Below are positions 43,096 to 52,894 of a DNA stretch of 64,000 nt, piece by piece. Origin of the DNA: Clostridiales bacterium (GTDB lineage Bacteria > Bacillota > Clostridia > Saccharofermentanales > Saccharofermentanaceae). A model generated the notes under the pieces. That model was not told the origin of the DNA. It saw nothing but the letters and a program-made list of their open reading frames with translations, and made no database searches. The position numbers and the translations under genes were made by a program. The stretch lies in the NCBI GenBank assembly GCA_017480325.1, contig JAFVAY010000016.1, positions 1 through 64,000 of the forward strand, given 5' to 3'. How positions within the stretch are numbered: the first letter of the stretch is position 1; each line of letters begins with the position of its first letter.

Positions 43096-45360
43096 ATGAA
43101 AAGTTTTGACCAGTGGGAAGGTTTTTCCGGAAGATTGTGGAAGGAAGAAGTCAACGTAAGAGACTTCATCCAGAATAACTACACACCCTATGACGGCGAC
43201 GAGTCCTTCTTGGCAGGACCTACAGAGGCTACAGATAAGCTCTGGGGCAAGCTCAAGGAGCTGCAGAAGCAGGAGAGAGCTAAGGGCGGCGTACTCGATA
43301 TGGAGACAGAGGTTGTTTCCGATATCCTCGCATACGGCGCGGCTTACATGGATGATTCCATGAAGGATCTCGAGAAGGTCGTCGGACTTCAGACAGATAA
43401 GCCCTTGAAGAGAGCATTCATGCCCTTCGGCGGTATCAAGATGGCTGAGCAGTCCTGCCAGATGTACGGCTATGAGCCCTCTGCAGAGCTTCACAAGATT
43501 TTTACCGACTATCACACAACACACTCTGACGCAGTTTTCTCTGTTTATACACCTGAGATCAAGGCTGCACGTCACTCACACATTCTGACAGGTCTTCCCG
43601 ACACATACGGCCGTGGAAGAATCGTAGGTGACTACAGAAGAGTTGCTCTGTACGGTATCGACTTCCTTATCGCTTCCAAGCAGAAGGATCTTGCTAACTG
43701 TGGCGACGGCAACATGCTCGATGACGTTATCCGTCAGAGAGAGGAGCTCGGTAAGCAGATCAAGGCCCTGAAGCAGATGAAGGAAATGGCAGCTGCTTAC
43801 GGCTTCGATATCTCCAAGCCTGCACAGAATGCAAGAGAGGCTGTTCAGTGGCTGTACTTCGGATATCTCGCAGCTATCAAGACACAGAACGGTGCTGCTA
43901 TGTCCGTTGGTCGTGTTTCTACTTTCCTTGATATCTATATCAGCAGAGACCTCGAGAAGGGTATCCTCACAGAGTCCGAGGCTCAGGAGCTCATCGATCA
44001 CCTTGTTATGAAGCTCCGTATGGTTAAGTTCGCTCGTATCCAGTCCTATAACGAGCTGTTCTCCGGTGACCCGGTATGGGCTACACTCGAAGTAGCAGGC
44101 TTAGGCTCCGACGGACGTTCACAGGTTACTAAGAACGACTACAGATTCCTCCACACATTGGAGAACATGGGTCCTTCACCTGAGCCGAACCTCACAGTCC
44201 TCTACTCCAAGAGACTTCCTGACAACTTCAGACAGTACGCTGCACACATCTCCATCACAACATCCTCCGTACAGTACGAGAACGATGATGTAATGAGACC
44301 TGTATGGGGCGATGACTACTCCATCTGCTGCTGCGTATCCGCTACACAGACAGGTAAGGAGATGCAGTTCTTCGGTGCAAGAGCTAACCTCGCTAAGTGC
44401 TTGCTCTACGCTATCAACGGCGGTAAGGACGAGCTCGAGACAGATCCTAAGAGAATCCAGGTTGGTCCTGCTTATCAGCCTATCACTTCCGAGTATCTCG
44501 ACTACGATGAGGTTATCGCTAAGTTCGATCCTATGATGGACTGGCTCGTTGATCTCTATGTTAACTGCTTGAACCTCATCCACTACATGCACGATAAGTA
44601 TTACTATGAGGCTGCTGAGCTTGCTCTCATCGATACCAACGTAAGAAGAACATTCGCTACAGGTATCGCAGGCTTCTCACACGTAGTTGACTCCCTCGCA
44701 GCTATCAAGTATGCGAAGGTAAGGGCTATCAGAAATGAGAACGGCATCGCTACAGACTTCGAGATCGAGGGTGACTTCCCGAGATACGGTAACGATGATG
44801 ACAGAGCAGACGATATCGCTGTATGGCTCCTCGACACCTACATGACAAAGGTCAGAAAGCACCACACATATCGTAACGCAGAGCCTACAACATCCATCCT
44901 TACCATCACGTCCAACGTTGTATACGGTAAGAAGACAGGTACACTTCCTGACGGACGTAAGGCCGGCGAGCCTCTGTCACCCGGAGCAAACCCTGCATAC
45001 GGCGCAGAGAAGAACGGTCTCATCGCTTCACTGAACTCTGTCGCGAAGATTCCTTATGTATGGTCTCTCGACGGTATCTCCAATACTCAGACCATCAACC
45101 CTTCTGCTCTCGGTAACAACGAGGCAGATCAGAAGAACAACCTGGTCAACATCATGGACGGTTACTTCGCACAGGGTGCACACCACCTGAACGTTAACGT
45201 CTTCGGTGTAGATAAGCTCCTCGATGCACAGGCTCACCCTGAGAAGGAAGAGTACGCCAACTTCACTATCCGTGTATCCGGATATGCAGTTAAGTTCATC
45301 GATCTTACTACAGAGCAGCAGAACGACGTTATCGCAAGAACATGCCACGACAGGCTGTGA
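43096..45360 (+). CDS. pflB: Formate C-acetyltransferase (pyruvate formate-lyase)
   Basis: Splits pyruvate with CoA into acetyl-CoA and formate in anaerobic metabolism. 754 residues. The active-site cysteines lie in [10 protein letters not shown] (about 411-413), followed by [12 protein letters not shown]. The glycyl radical site is RVSGYAV near residue 730. AAAGGAAA precedes the ATG. Codon use is very biased, as expected for an abundant enzyme. Its activase gene follows downstream behind its own terminator and promoter. Confidence 0.97.
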   Translation: MKSFDQWEGFSGRLWKEEVNVRDFIQNNYTPYDGDESFLAGPTEATDKLWGKLKELQKQERAKGGVLDMETEVVSDILAYGAAYMDDSMKDLEKVVGLQTDKPLKRAFMPFGGIKMAEQSCQMYGYEPSAELHKIFTDYHTTHSDAVFSVYTPEIKAARHSHILTGLPDTYGRGRIVGDYRRVALYGIDFLIASKQKDLANCGDGNMLDDVIRQREELGKQIKALKQMKEMAAAYGFDISKPAQNAREAVQWLYFGYLAAIKTQNGAAMSVGRVSTFLDIYISRDLEKGILTESEAQELIDHLVMKLRMVKFARIQSYNELFSGDPVWATLEVAGLGSDGRSQVTKNDYRFLHTLENMGPSPEPNLTVLYSKRLPDNFRQYAAHISITTSSVQYENDDVMRPVWGDDYSICCCVSATQTGKEMQFFGARANLAKCLLYAINGGKDELETDPKRIQVGPAYQPITSEYLDYDEVIAKFDPMMDWLVDLYVNCLNLIHYMHDKYYYEAAELALIDTNVRRTFATGIAGFSHVVDSLAAIKYAKVRAIRNENGIATDFEIEGDFPRYGNDDDRADDIAVWLLDTYMTKVRKHHTYRNAEPTTSILTITSNVVYGKKTGTLPDGRKAGEPLSPGANPAYGAEKNGLIASLNSVAKIPYVWSLDGISNTQTINPSALGNNEADQKNNLVNIMDGYFAQGAHHLNVNVFGVDKLLDAQAHPEKEEYANFTIRVSGYAVKFIDLTTEQQNDVIARTCHDRL

Positions 45361-45398
45361 TCAAAGATTCCTATTGATTTAGGTAAGACTTAAGAATT

Positions 45399-45427
45399 GG
45401 GGTCGGGCGCAGTGCTCGGCCCCTTTT
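45399..45427 (+). terminator. Terminator of pflB
   Basis: GGGGTCGGGC pairs with GCTCGGCCCC (two wobbles) around a 5-nt loop, followed by TTTT. A TATAAT at 45432-45437 directly after it is the likely pflA -10. Confidence 0.75.
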
Positions 45428-45468
45428 CTGTTATAATCTAAAGACACTATCATTGTACGAGGTTTCTT

Positions 45469-46197
45469 ATGTCCCAAGGTTATATTCATTCAACAGAGAG
45501 TTTCGGTTCTGCGGACGGTCCGGGAGTAAGGTTCATTATATTTTTCTCAGGCTGCGCGATGCGCTGTCAGTTCTGTCACAACCCCGACACATGGAAGATG
45601 ACGGAAGGGCAGCTTAAGAGCGCAGATGAGCTTATAGAGCAGGCTTTAAGATATAAGAATTACTGGGGGCCTCTGGGAGGCATCACGGTGTCGGGCGGCG
45701 AGCCTCTGATGCAGATAGATTTTCTGCTGGAGCTCTTCGAGAAGGCGAAGGCAAAGGGGATCAACACCTGTCTTGATACCTCGGGCAATCCTTATAACAC
45801 GAATCCCGAGTGGCACGATAAGTTCCTTCGGTTGATGAAGGTCACAGATCTTGTGATGCTGGACATTAAGCACATCGACCCCGAGGGACACAAGCTTCTT
45901 ACGAAGCAGCCTAACGACAATATCCTTGCCATGGCGCGGGAGCTTTCTGATCTGGGAGTTAAGATGTGGATCCGTCACGTGCTGGTGCCGGAGCGTAATG
46001 ACAAGGATGAGTATCTTATTAAGCTTGCCGAGTTTATTAAGACGCTGAAGACCGTGGAGCGCGTCGAGGTGCTGCCGTATCACACGTTGGGCGTTCATAA
46101 GTGGGAGACGCTGGGTATTCCGTATGAGCTCGAGGGTATCTCGACTCCGTCCAAGGAGCGTGTGGAGAATGCGCGTCAGATCTTAGGTGCGAGGTAA
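45469..46197 (+). CDS. pflA: Pyruvate formate-lyase activating enzyme
   Basis: A radical SAM enzyme that installs the glycyl radical in PflB. The cluster motif is GCAMRCQFCHNPDTW (Cys29, 33, 36), followed by the GG motif ITVSGGEPLMQ. 242 residues is typical. GAGG precedes the ATG at a suitable distance. It follows pflB with its own promoter, so the activase can be made independently. Confidence 0.96.
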   Translation: MSQGYIHSTESFGSADGPGVRFIIFFSGCAMRCQFCHNPDTWKMTEGQLKSADELIEQALRYKNYWGPLGGITVSGGEPLMQIDFLLELFEKAKAKGINTCLDTSGNPYNTNPEWHDKFLRLMKVTDLVMLDIKHIDPEGHKLLTKQPNDNILAMARELSDLGVKMWIRHVLVPERNDKDEYLIKLAEFIKTLKTVERVEVLPYHTLGVHKWETLGIPYELEGISTPSKERVENARQILGAR

Positions 46198-46205
46198 CGG
46201 GTTAA

Positions 46206-46856
46206 GTGAAGTTTAAAGCGGTTCTATTCGACATGGACGGGGTCATAATAGACTCCGAGCAGGCAGTGATCGACTGCTGGAAGATCGTGGCTGATAAATA
46301 CGGCATCCCCGATATCGAGAGCTTCTGTACCAGCGTCCTTGGCGTTAATGCCGAGAATACGCGAAAAATTTTTAACAGCAAGTACGAAGGGAAGTTCTCT
46401 TATGATGATTTTAAGCCGGAGATGAGGGAGCTTTTCGCGCAGAGGTTCGATGCAGGGCAGGTGCCGGTGAAGCCGGGAGCAAGGGAGCTTCTGTCGTATC
46501 TTAAGGAGAACGGAATTAAGACGGCGCTGTGCTCGTCGACGTCGGAAGCGGCGGTCAAGCGGGAGATGCGGGGCGTCGGACTGTATGACTACTTCGATGC
46601 TTACATGTGCGGAGATCAGGTCACGAGAAGTAAGCCGGATCCTGAGATATGGATCAAGGGATTGCAAAAAATCGGTGTGGAGGCGTCGGATGCGGCTGCG
46701 ATAGAGGACTCCTATAACGGTGTCAGGTCGGCCAAGGCGGCGGGACTTTACACCTTCATGGTGCCTGATCTGATCGCGCCTGACGAAGAGATGCGAAGCC
46801 TCGCAGATGAGATATTGCCGTCACTTAACGAGGTCCTGAACAAAGTGTGTAATTAA
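46206..46856 (+). CDS. HAD-superfamily hydrolase, beta-phosphoglucomutase-like
   Basis: 216 residues. Motif I is LFDMDGVIIDSE (the two Asp residues), motif II SSTSEAAVK, then the SKPDPEIW Lys and AIEDSYNGVRSAKAAG acidic motif IV. The four-helix cap follows motif I, as in phosphatases and phosphomutases of sugar phosphates. Substrate not predictable. The start is GTG at 46206, 8 nt after the pflA stop, so it is probably in the pflA transcript. Confidence 0.88.
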   Translation: MKFKAVLFDMDGVIIDSEQAVIDCWKIVADKYGIPDIESFCTSVLGVNAENTRKIFNSKYEGKFSYDDFKPEMRELFAQRFDAGQVPVKPGARELLSYLKENGIKTALCSSTSEAAVKREMRGVGLYDYFDAYMCGDQVTRSKPDPEIWIKGLQKIGVEASDAAAIEDSYNGVRSAKAAGLYTFMVPDLIAPDEEMRSLADEILPSLNEVLNKVCN

Positions 46857-46920
46857 TGACCCAGACGTTCCTGAATTGACGCGTTATAATAATGGGAAAT
46901 ACATAAGGGAGGCGTGTTAT

Positions 46921-48153
46921 ATGCAGGAAATCAAGTGTCCGGAATGCGGAAAGGTATTTCAAGTAGACGAGTCAGGATATGCCCAGATTCTAAAGCAGGT
47001 CAGGGATCACGAGTTCGAGAAGGAGCTAAGCGAGAGGGAGGAGTCTGATCTTGCCATCGCGAGGATGGAGCAGGAGAAGGCCTTCAGTCAGGAGCTTACG
47101 AAGAAGCAGAACGAGCTGTCGGATAAGGACAGACAGATCTTAGAGCTTAAGTCTCAGCTTGATAAGGCAGAGACAGAGAAGGAGCTGGCGGTCACCAAGG
47201 CGACTCAGGAGAAGGATAAAGAGCTGTCCGAGAAGGATAATGAGATCATCAAGCTTAAGGGTGATCTTGATCTTCAGAAGAAGGAAGGCGAGCTCGAGAA
47301 GAATAACCTCGTCGAGAAGCACAGAAATGAGATCATTCTGCGCGACGAGGAGATCGTCAGACTTAAGGAGTACAAGGAGTCTCTTAAGACCAAGATGGTC
47401 GGCGAGGATCTTGAGCAGCACTGTATGAATCAGTTCAATCAGATCCGTATGACGGCTTTTCCGAATGCTTACTTCGAGAAGGATAACGATGCGAGCTCCG
47501 GAAGCAAAGGCGATTTTATCTTCCGTGACTATGTCGACGGAACGGAATTCATATCCATTATGTTTGATATGAAGAACGAACAGGATTCGACGAAGACCAA
47601 GCATAAGAACGAAGACTTCTTTAAGGAGCTTGATAAGGACCGCACCGAGAAGAAATGTGAATATGCAGTCCTAGTCTCGATGCTTGAGAGGGACAACGAA
47701 TACTACAATAACGGCATCGTGGATGTATCGTACAGATACGATAAGATGTATGTAATACGCCCGCAGTTCTTTATCCCTTTGATCTCGTTGTTGCGTAACG
47801 CAGCTCTCAATTCACTTGAGTATCAGAAGAAGCTTGCCGAGGTGCAGAGTCAGCAGATCGATCTTTATAACTTTGAAGATAATCTGAGTGCATTTAAGAA
47901 TGATTTTTCCGTGTCAGTGCTTAATGCGGAGAAGAACTATAACAAGGCTATAGAAGATATAGATAAGGCAATATCGAATCTTCAGGATGTAAGAGACAAA
48001 CTCGAGAAGTCGATGAAGAATCTTAATACTGCGAATAATAAGCTTGATAAGGTAAACATCAAGAAGCTGACGAAGAATGCTCCGTCGGTCAAGGCGATGT
48101 TCGATGAGATAAAGGAAGCGGAGAATATTACTTCAGAAGATACTTCTTCGTGA
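46921..48153 (+). CDS. DUF2130 protein with N-terminal zinc ribbon and coiled coil
   Basis: 410 residues. CPECGKVFQVDE begins a zinc ribbon, residues 30-170 are a long Lys/Glu-rich coiled coil, and residues 175-290 are the DUF2130 core (KMVGEDLEQHCMNQFNQIRM, then KGDFIFRDY and FDMKNE), a restriction-endonuclease-like fold by its DxxF and E-x-K pattern. A second coiled coil follows. The ATG at 46921 has GGGAGG upstream. It overlaps the convergent membrane-protein gene by 26 nt. Biological role unknown. Confidence 0.8.
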   Translation: MQEIKCPECGKVFQVDESGYAQILKQVRDHEFEKELSEREESDLAIARMEQEKAFSQELTKKQNELSDKDRQILELKSQLDKAETEKELAVTKATQEKDKELSEKDNEIIKLKGDLDLQKKEGELEKNNLVEKHRNEIILRDEEIVRLKEYKESLKTKMVGEDLEQHCMNQFNQIRMTAFPNAYFEKDNDASSGSKGDFIFRDYVDGTEFISIMFDMKNEQDSTKTKHKNEDFFKELDKDRTEKKCEYAVLVSMLERDNEYYNNGIVDVSYRYDKMYVIRPQFFIPLISLLRNAALNSLEYQKKLAEVQSQQIDLYNFEDNLSAFKNDFSVSVLNAEKNYNKAIEDIDKAISNLQDVRDKLEKSMKNLNTANNKLDKVNIKKLTKNAPSVKAMFDEIKEAENITSEDTSS

Positions 48154-48799
48154 ATCTCTGAGTGAAGAATACGATAAGAGGGCCCATACAGAAGGCGGTG
48201 ATTAGTGTGCCGATCCCGACTATGGTGGGAAGCATCTTAACAGGCTGACCTGAAGTAAGGAAGAGGATGGTTCCCAGGATCACGCATACGAAGTCGGTGA
48301 TCACACGGACGTACTTGAATTTACCCTTCTTCCAGGTGTTGGCGATGATGAGTGCGACGGCATCGTAGGTGGATACTCCGAGGTCCGCAGGCATATAAAG
48401 TGCCGCGGAGAAACTTAGCATCAAGACTCCGATAATGAGGCAGATGATCCTCGCGGCGATCATGCCCTCGGGAGCGACTCGGATGAGAAGGCCCTCGGTG
48501 AACTGTGCCAGGTAGCCTACGAAGAACAGGTTGAGAATAGTTCCAAGGCCCACGTAGTGCCGATCGAAGATAAGGCTGAATATGAGAAGTACGGCATTCG
48601 CTATGACGTAGAGAGTGCCGTACTGGATGGGCACCACTTCGTCGAGACCGCACATGAAGGATGTGAACGGATCCACGCCGAACATCGCGAACTTGAAGAA
48701 GCCGACCGCGATACCGCAGATCGCCACTCCGATAACAGACAATGCTATGCGCATCCTGATGTGATCGCGATGAAAGAATTCCGTAATAGCCGTTCTCAT
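48128..48799 (-). CDS. YitT/YczE-family membrane protein
   Basis: 223 residues with five to six transmembrane helices. Family marks are VGFFKFAMFGVDPFTSFMCG and the second-half PADLGVSTYDAV repeat. Function of the family is unresolved; transport is suspected. Minus-strand TTGCCA (48836-48831) and GATAAT (48814-48809) put the start site close to the ATG at 48799, so the mRNA may be leaderless; an ATG at 48808 is the alternative. Confidence 0.78.
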   Translation of the reverse strand: MRTAITEFFHRDHIRMRIALSVIGVAICGIAVGFFKFAMFGVDPFTSFMCGLDEVVPIQYGTLYVIANAVLLIFSLIFDRHYVGLGTILNLFFVGYLAQFTEGLLIRVAPEGMIAARIICLIIGVLMLSFSAALYMPADLGVSTYDAVALIIANTWKKGKFKYVRVITDFVCVILGTILFLTSGQPVKMLPTIVGIGTLITAFCMGPLIVFFTQRFTKKYLLK

Positions 48800-48890
48800 G
48801 GGACACATATTATCACGTATTTATTTCCTGTGGCAAACAAAGAGCTCTTATGGTAATATATTCAGGCATTCAAGATGAATGCTTCGATTC

Positions 48891-48981
48891 GGAGAAGTAC
48901 CCAAGAGGCCGAAGGGGAGGCTTTGCTAAAGCTTTAGGCTGGGCAACTGGCGCGAGGGTTCGAATCCCTCCTTCTCCGCCA
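48891..48981 (+). tRNA. tRNA-Ser(GCT)
   Basis: A 91-nt class II tRNA. The acceptor GGAGAAG pairs perfectly with CTTCTCC. The anticodon loop TTTGCTAA gives GCT, the T-arm has GGTTCGAATCC and CCA is encoded. Confidence 0.95.
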
Positions 48982-48988
48982 CTGCTAG

Positions 48989-49018
48989 CAAGGACACCCG
49001 TTTGGGTGTCCTTGTTTG
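48989..49018 (+). terminator. Terminator of tRNA-Ser(GCT)
   Basis: CAAGGACACCC and GGGTGTCCTTG form a perfect 11-bp stem with a GTTT loop, followed by TTTG. Confidence 0.85.
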
Positions 49019-49030
49019 CTGTGATGAAAA

Positions 49031-49056
49031 AGAAGGGGATTCGAACCCGTGAGGGG
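49031..49056. other. Inverted T-arm-like sequence, possible attachment-site relic
   Basis: GGGGATTCGAACCCGTGAG is, inverted, close to the T-arm and acceptor end of the adjacent tRNA-Ser (GGGTTCGAATCCC core). No integrase remains here. Confidence 0.35.
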
Positions 49057-49097
49057 ACCGGTTTAACCACTCCTCTTGTTACGGACTCCGAAGCGAA

Positions 49098-49219
49098 TTT
49101 GCCACAGAGTGTGGAAAAACTGATAATTTGGCAGACTATTTGGCAATTTGGGCTTGTTTTTGCCAACGAGTGTGGATTTTCTCAACATTTGGCAGACTTC
49201 GTGACAGACAATAGAATCC
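49098..49219. repeat. Two-unit 61-bp array with TTTGCCA/TTTGGCA motifs
   Basis: Units start at 49098 and 49159. Both contain TTTGCCA at offset 0, GAGTGTGGA at offset 9 or 10 and TTTGGCAGACT at offset 29. Unit one has a second TTTGGCA 12 bp further on (49139), which is degenerate in unit two. Apart from the T-arm relic, nothing else is seen in the 48982-49356 gap. Confidence 0.75.
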
Positions 49220-49356
49220 GCGAGACCGTTATGCGGTGCATTCGTTTTGGTAGCGCTATACGAGAAGCACATCTTGATAGCCATAACAAGGTTTCAATCA
49301 ATCGAAATTACATTATAATAATTGCAAGTAATTAAAAGACCGGCACAGAGGTAATT

Positions 49357-49530
49357 ATGGCAAGCTGTGAGACATGTCAGTACGCATATATGGATGAGGA
49401 AACTGGTGAGGCGGTCTGTGATCTGGACCTCGATGAGGATGAGGTGTTAAGGCTGTCACAGCGTCGCAGTAAGGAATGCCCCTTCTATAAAGACGGGGAT
49501 GAATATAAGACCGTAAGGCATCAGATGTAA
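49357..49530 (+). CDS. DUF6472-type small Cys-rich protein
   Basis: 57 residues: MASCETCQYAYMDEETGEAV, then CDLDLDEDEVLRL and CPFYKDGDEYKTVRHQM. Two CxxC/CP pairs and the DLDLDEDE stretch match the small DUF6472 family common in Clostridia, probably a metal-binding protein of unknown role. GAGG lies upstream of the ATG. It precedes the SDR gene by 16 nt and is likely co-transcribed. Confidence 0.8.
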   Translation: MASCETCQYAYMDEETGEAVCDLDLDEDEVLRLSQRRSKECPFYKDGDEYKTVRHQM

Positions 49531-49546
49531 GATCGGAGGAGACCCC

Positions 49547-50572
49547 ATGAGAGCACTGTTTATAGGTGGAACCGGAACTATCAGCACAGCCATCGTAAGA
49601 AGGCTTGTGGAGGAGCTTAACTGGGAGGTCTGGCTCATCAACCGCGGCAACAGGACATCGGTGCTTCCCGAGGGCGTCCATCAAATCATCGCGGATATCA
49701 ATGACGAGGAACTGGTGAAGGAGAAGCTCGAAGGTCTTTTCTTCGATACCGTATGCGAGTTCATAGGCTTCACTGTCAAGGACGTGGAGCGGGACTACAG
49801 GCTTTTCGCAGGGAAGACAAGGCAGTATATCTACACAAGCTCGGCCTCCGCTTACCATAAGCCTGCCGCGAGCTACATCATAAACGAAGGCACGACGCTC
49901 GCGAATCCCTACTGGCAGTACTCGCGTGACAAGATCGCCAGCGAAGAATTTCTCATGCGTAAGTACAGGGAGGTGGGCTTCCCGGTAACCATCGTGAGGC
50001 CCAGCCATACTTATGACGAGAGGCACATCCCCTTGGGCGTTCACGGCAAGAAGGGCTTCTGGCAGGTCATCAAAAGGATGCAGGAGGGCAAGCCTGTCAT
50101 CATTCAGGGCGACGGCACCTCTCTATGGACCCTTACCTTCAACACGGACTTCGCCATCGGCTACACGGGTCTTATGGGCAACCGTCACGCCATCGGCGAG
50201 GCCTTCCAGATCACGAGTGACGAGACCTTAACGTGGAACCAGATCTACGCGACGATAGCCGATGCCCTGGGCGTCGAGCTTCACCCCTATCACGTGGCTT
50301 CGGATTTTCTTGCAGCTGCAGGGGATAAGTACGGCTTCGACTTCGAGGGAAGCCTCATCGGCGATAAGTCCGTGTCCGTCGTGTTCGATAACACTAAGCT
50401 GAAGCGCGCCGTCCCCGGCATGAGGACCGAGGTCTGCTTCCACGAGGGCGTTCGCCGCGCGCTCGACTACATCCTGTCTCACCCCGAGGAGTGCCAGCAG
50501 GAGGACCCGGAATTCGACGAGTGGTGCGAGAATGTCATAGCTGTTCTGGAGTCGGCGAAAAGCTTATTATAA
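49547..50572 (+). CDS. NAD-dependent epimerase/dehydratase family protein (atypical SDR)
   Basis: 341 residues. The cofactor motif is FIGGTGTISTAIVRRL. The active-site region has YIYTSSASAYHKPA and the YSRDKIASEE segment in place of a clear YxxxK. Such proteins act on nucleotide sugars or work as RNA-binding epimerase relatives. Substrate unknown. GGAGGAG precedes the ATG. Confidence 0.82.
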   Translation: MRALFIGGTGTISTAIVRRLVEELNWEVWLINRGNRTSVLPEGVHQIIADINDEELVKEKLEGLFFDTVCEFIGFTVKDVERDYRLFAGKTRQYIYTSSASAYHKPAASYIINEGTTLANPYWQYSRDKIASEEFLMRKYREVGFPVTIVRPSHTYDERHIPLGVHGKKGFWQVIKRMQEGKPVIIQGDGTSLWTLTFNTDFAIGYTGLMGNRHAIGEAFQITSDETLTWNQIYATIADALGVELHPYHVASDFLAAAGDKYGFDFEGSLIGDKSVSVVFDNTKLKRAVPGMRTEVCFHEGVRRALDYILSHPEECQQEDPEFDEWCENVIAVLESAKSLL

Positions 50573-50702
50573 GCATTCCCATCCCCACAACTGCATCTTG
50601 CCGGAGTTTTTTGCATCTTACCGTGAGAGCTGTTGAAGTCCGGGGCCAGCCCGATTATATTCGCCTCAAGAAACAATTCTTTGAATTACTCGGAGGCGTA
50701 AT

Positions 50703-51875
50703 ATGTTCAGACTTATACTGTTTATTATCATCATCGCGATTGGTGTTCTCACGTACAAGGCGAAGGGCAAGAAAGGGCGTGTTGCCCTGATCGTCCTTGA
50801 TGTTTTTCTCGGACTTATCCTCATCGCATCCATCGCTCTTCCGGCGATACTCTTTACAGATTATCAGGGACGCCCGACCACAGGGCCTTACGAGGTTAAG
50901 CAGTGCCAGGCGATACTTATTGACAGCGCAAGACAGGATATATTCGAGAACGACGGATCGAGCCGCGAGGTGCCGGTATACTTCTACTATCCCGAGGGCG
51001 TGACGGAGGAGGACAGCCTGCCGCTGGTTATCTTCTCACACGGTGCGTTCGGATACTATCAGAGCAACACATCGACCTACATGGAGCTCGCGAGCAACGG
51101 CTATGTAGTCGTAAGTCTCGACCACCCGCATCACTCCTTCTATACTCACGATACATCCGGCAAGACAGTCATCGTCGACCGCGAATTCATTCAGACGGCG
51201 ATGTATCTTCAGGGCAACGATGATACAGATGCGCAGGAGACCTACGATATCACATCCGCATGGATGGAGCTTCGCGAGGAGGATATGAATTTTGTCATCG
51301 ATACTATTAAGGCCGCGGCCGCTTCCGGCGAGCTGGACGACGCGTGGTTTACGGAGGAGACAGCACGTGAAGATGTGCTCGACACAGTAAGCCTCATAGA
51401 CAGCACGAAGATCGGTCTGATGGGTCATTCTCTGGGCGGCGCCACGGCGGTCACGGTCGGAAGAAGAGAAGATGTGTCTGCGGCGATCGATCTTGACGGC
51501 ACCATGATAGGCGAGGAGACCGGAGTGATCGACGGCGTTTATCAGATTGATGAGAGACCATATACCACGCCTCTTCTGGCGATCGACTCCGAGTCTCACC
51601 ATAACAGCAGAGTAGAGGCTCGCGGCGAGGGTTATGTCTATGCGAATAATGTTATACTTGATAATGCAACGACAGGGTACAGCACCTACATAGAAGGCGC
51701 CGAGCACATGAATTTCACGGATCTTCCCTTGTTCTCGCCCATGCTGGCGCAGAATCTGGGAATAGGCAATGTCGATGCAGGAGAGTGTATAGATCAGGTC
51801 AACGCGCTGGTGCTGTCATTCTTCGATTGCTACCTTAAAGGCGAGGGGACGTTTACGGTAAACGACAGTTACTGA
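50703..51875 (+). CDS. Membrane-anchored alpha/beta hydrolase
   Basis: 390 residues. Two N-terminal transmembrane helices (about 3-20 and 28-50) precede an outer catalytic domain resembling platelet-activating-factor acetylhydrolase or dienelactone hydrolase. The oxyanion segment is FSHGAFGYY, the nucleophile elbow GHSLGGATAV, a likely Asp is in LDGTMIGE or AIDSES, and a His in EGAEHMNF. Esterase or lipase activity is likely; substrate unknown. CGGAGG precedes the ATG. The LytTR gene begins 1 nt after its stop. Confidence 0.82.
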   Translation: MFRLILFIIIIAIGVLTYKAKGKKGRVALIVLDVFLGLILIASIALPAILFTDYQGRPTTGPYEVKQCQAILIDSARQDIFENDGSSREVPVYFYYPEGVTEEDSLPLVIFSHGAFGYYQSNTSTYMELASNGYVVVSLDHPHHSFYTHDTSGKTVIVDREFIQTAMYLQGNDDTDAQETYDITSAWMELREEDMNFVIDTIKAAAASGELDDAWFTEETAREDVLDTVSLIDSTKIGLMGHSLGGATAVTVGRREDVSAAIDLDGTMIGEETGVIDGVYQIDERPYTTPLLAIDSESHHNSRVEARGEGYVYANNVILDNATTGYSTYIEGAEHMNFTDLPLFSPMLAQNLGIGNVDAGECIDQVNALVLSFFDCYLKGEGTFTVNDSY

Positions 51876-51876
51876 C

Positions 51877-52317
51877 ATGGAAGTTAATATCAAGAAGATC
51901 GATACAAAAGAGAGCGAATACGTCGAGATAGGATGCTGGCGCGTCACCGAGAGGATCGACAATATTGTAAGATACATAAAGCTTAACGACGGTAGTGTTG
52001 AAGCTTCAAAGGACGAGAAAAAATATCAAATCGCCATAGCGGATATTCTTTATATTGAGTCTGTGGATGAGAAGAGTTTCATTTATTTGAAGGATGACTG
52101 TTATGAATCCAGACGAAGGCTGTACGATCTTGAAGAAATGCTTAAGCCTAACGGGTTTATGAGGATATCCAAATCGGTGCTTGTGAATCTGATGCGTATA
52201 GAATCTATAAAGCCGGCACTTAACGGAAGATTCCTTTGTCGTTTATCGAACAATGAAGAAGTCATTATCTCCAGGAAATATGTACCTGCAATAAAGAAAA
52301 AACTGAGAGGAGAATAG
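51877..52317 (+). CDS. LytTR-domain DNA-binding regulator
   Basis: 146 residues. The N-terminal 45 residues are unassigned. Residues 50-145 are a LytTR domain (IADILYIESVDEKSFIYL, then GFMRISKSVLVNLMRIESI and ISRKYVPAIKKKL). It has no receiver domain. With the DUF3021 gene 2 nt downstream it forms the common LytTR-DUF3021 pair, in which the membrane protein usually restrains the regulator. Confidence 0.9.
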   Translation: MEVNIKKIDTKESEYVEIGCWRVTERIDNIVRYIKLNDGSVEASKDEKKYQIAIADILYIESVDEKSFIYLKDDCYESRRRLYDLEEMLKPNGFMRISKSVLVNLMRIESIKPALNGRFLCRLSNNEEVIISRKYVPAIKKKLRGE

Positions 52318-52319
52318 AT

Positions 52320-52769
52320 ATGAGGGAACGACTATCTGAATGGGTCAGGAATTACTTCATTATTGTTACTCTGATAGATGTGGCGATGCTTGTGTTGGGG
52401 AAGTTTTTTGCGCCGGGTCAGGTCTTCGGATATGAGATTTTTATCTATCCGCTGATATATGGTTTGGTGGGGAGTATCCCGGGACTAATCCTTGTATTCA
52501 CCGGCAAGAGCGACCGCGAACCTTCAGTCAGGCAATATATAGTAAGGCAGGCATTAAGCGTGCTGGTGATAGTTGCCGTTCTTCTTACCATCATGTTCGC
52601 GGGGCAACCTGTAAATGCACATAACGTTACGATGGCAGCAGGCGTCGCCGTCAGCGTGCTCGTGGTATTCGCGGCGGTCAACGCGATCACGTGGCTCATC
52701 GATTCGAAGACGGCGCGGGCCATGACCTCTGACCTTAAGTCCTTCCAGGAGCGTAACGCGAGTCTGTAA
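52320..52769 (+). CDS. DUF3021 family membrane protein
   Basis: 149 residues with four transmembrane helices (about 12-30, 40-60, 82-100, 108-128), the layout of DUF3021 partners of LytTR regulators. Direct sequence similarity is weak, so the call rests on topology and position. The gene starts 2 nt after the LytTR stop, with GGAGAAT overlapping it. Confidence 0.72.
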   Translation: MRERLSEWVRNYFIIVTLIDVAMLVLGKFFAPGQVFGYEIFIYPLIYGLVGSIPGLILVFTGKSDREPSVRQYIVRQALSVLVIVAVLLTIMFAGQPVNAHNVTMAAGVAVSVLVVFAAVNAITWLIDSKTARAMTSDLKSFQERNASL

Positions 52770-52803
52770 TCAGAGCTTCGCGCGAATACTTTTCGAAAAG
52801 CTA

Positions 52804-52832
52804 TTGACACCACTTTCGAGTGGTGTTATATT
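52804..52832 (+). promoter_or_regulatory. PadR promoter with internal perfect dyad
   Basis: TTGACA (52804-52809), 17 bp, TATATT (52827-52832). The perfect dyad ACACCACT-TTCG-AGTGGTGT (52807-52826) spans the spacer. It is a clear PadR operator candidate. Confidence 0.8.
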
Positions 52833-52894
52833 TTACCATGACAGACGTAGTACGACAGACGGAGCAACGACAGTCGTATAGGAAGGAGACGCAT

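Noticed and set aside
48870..49166. Minus-strand 98-codon frame over tRNA-Ser(GCT)
   Set aside because: It translates the tRNA itself and its terminator.
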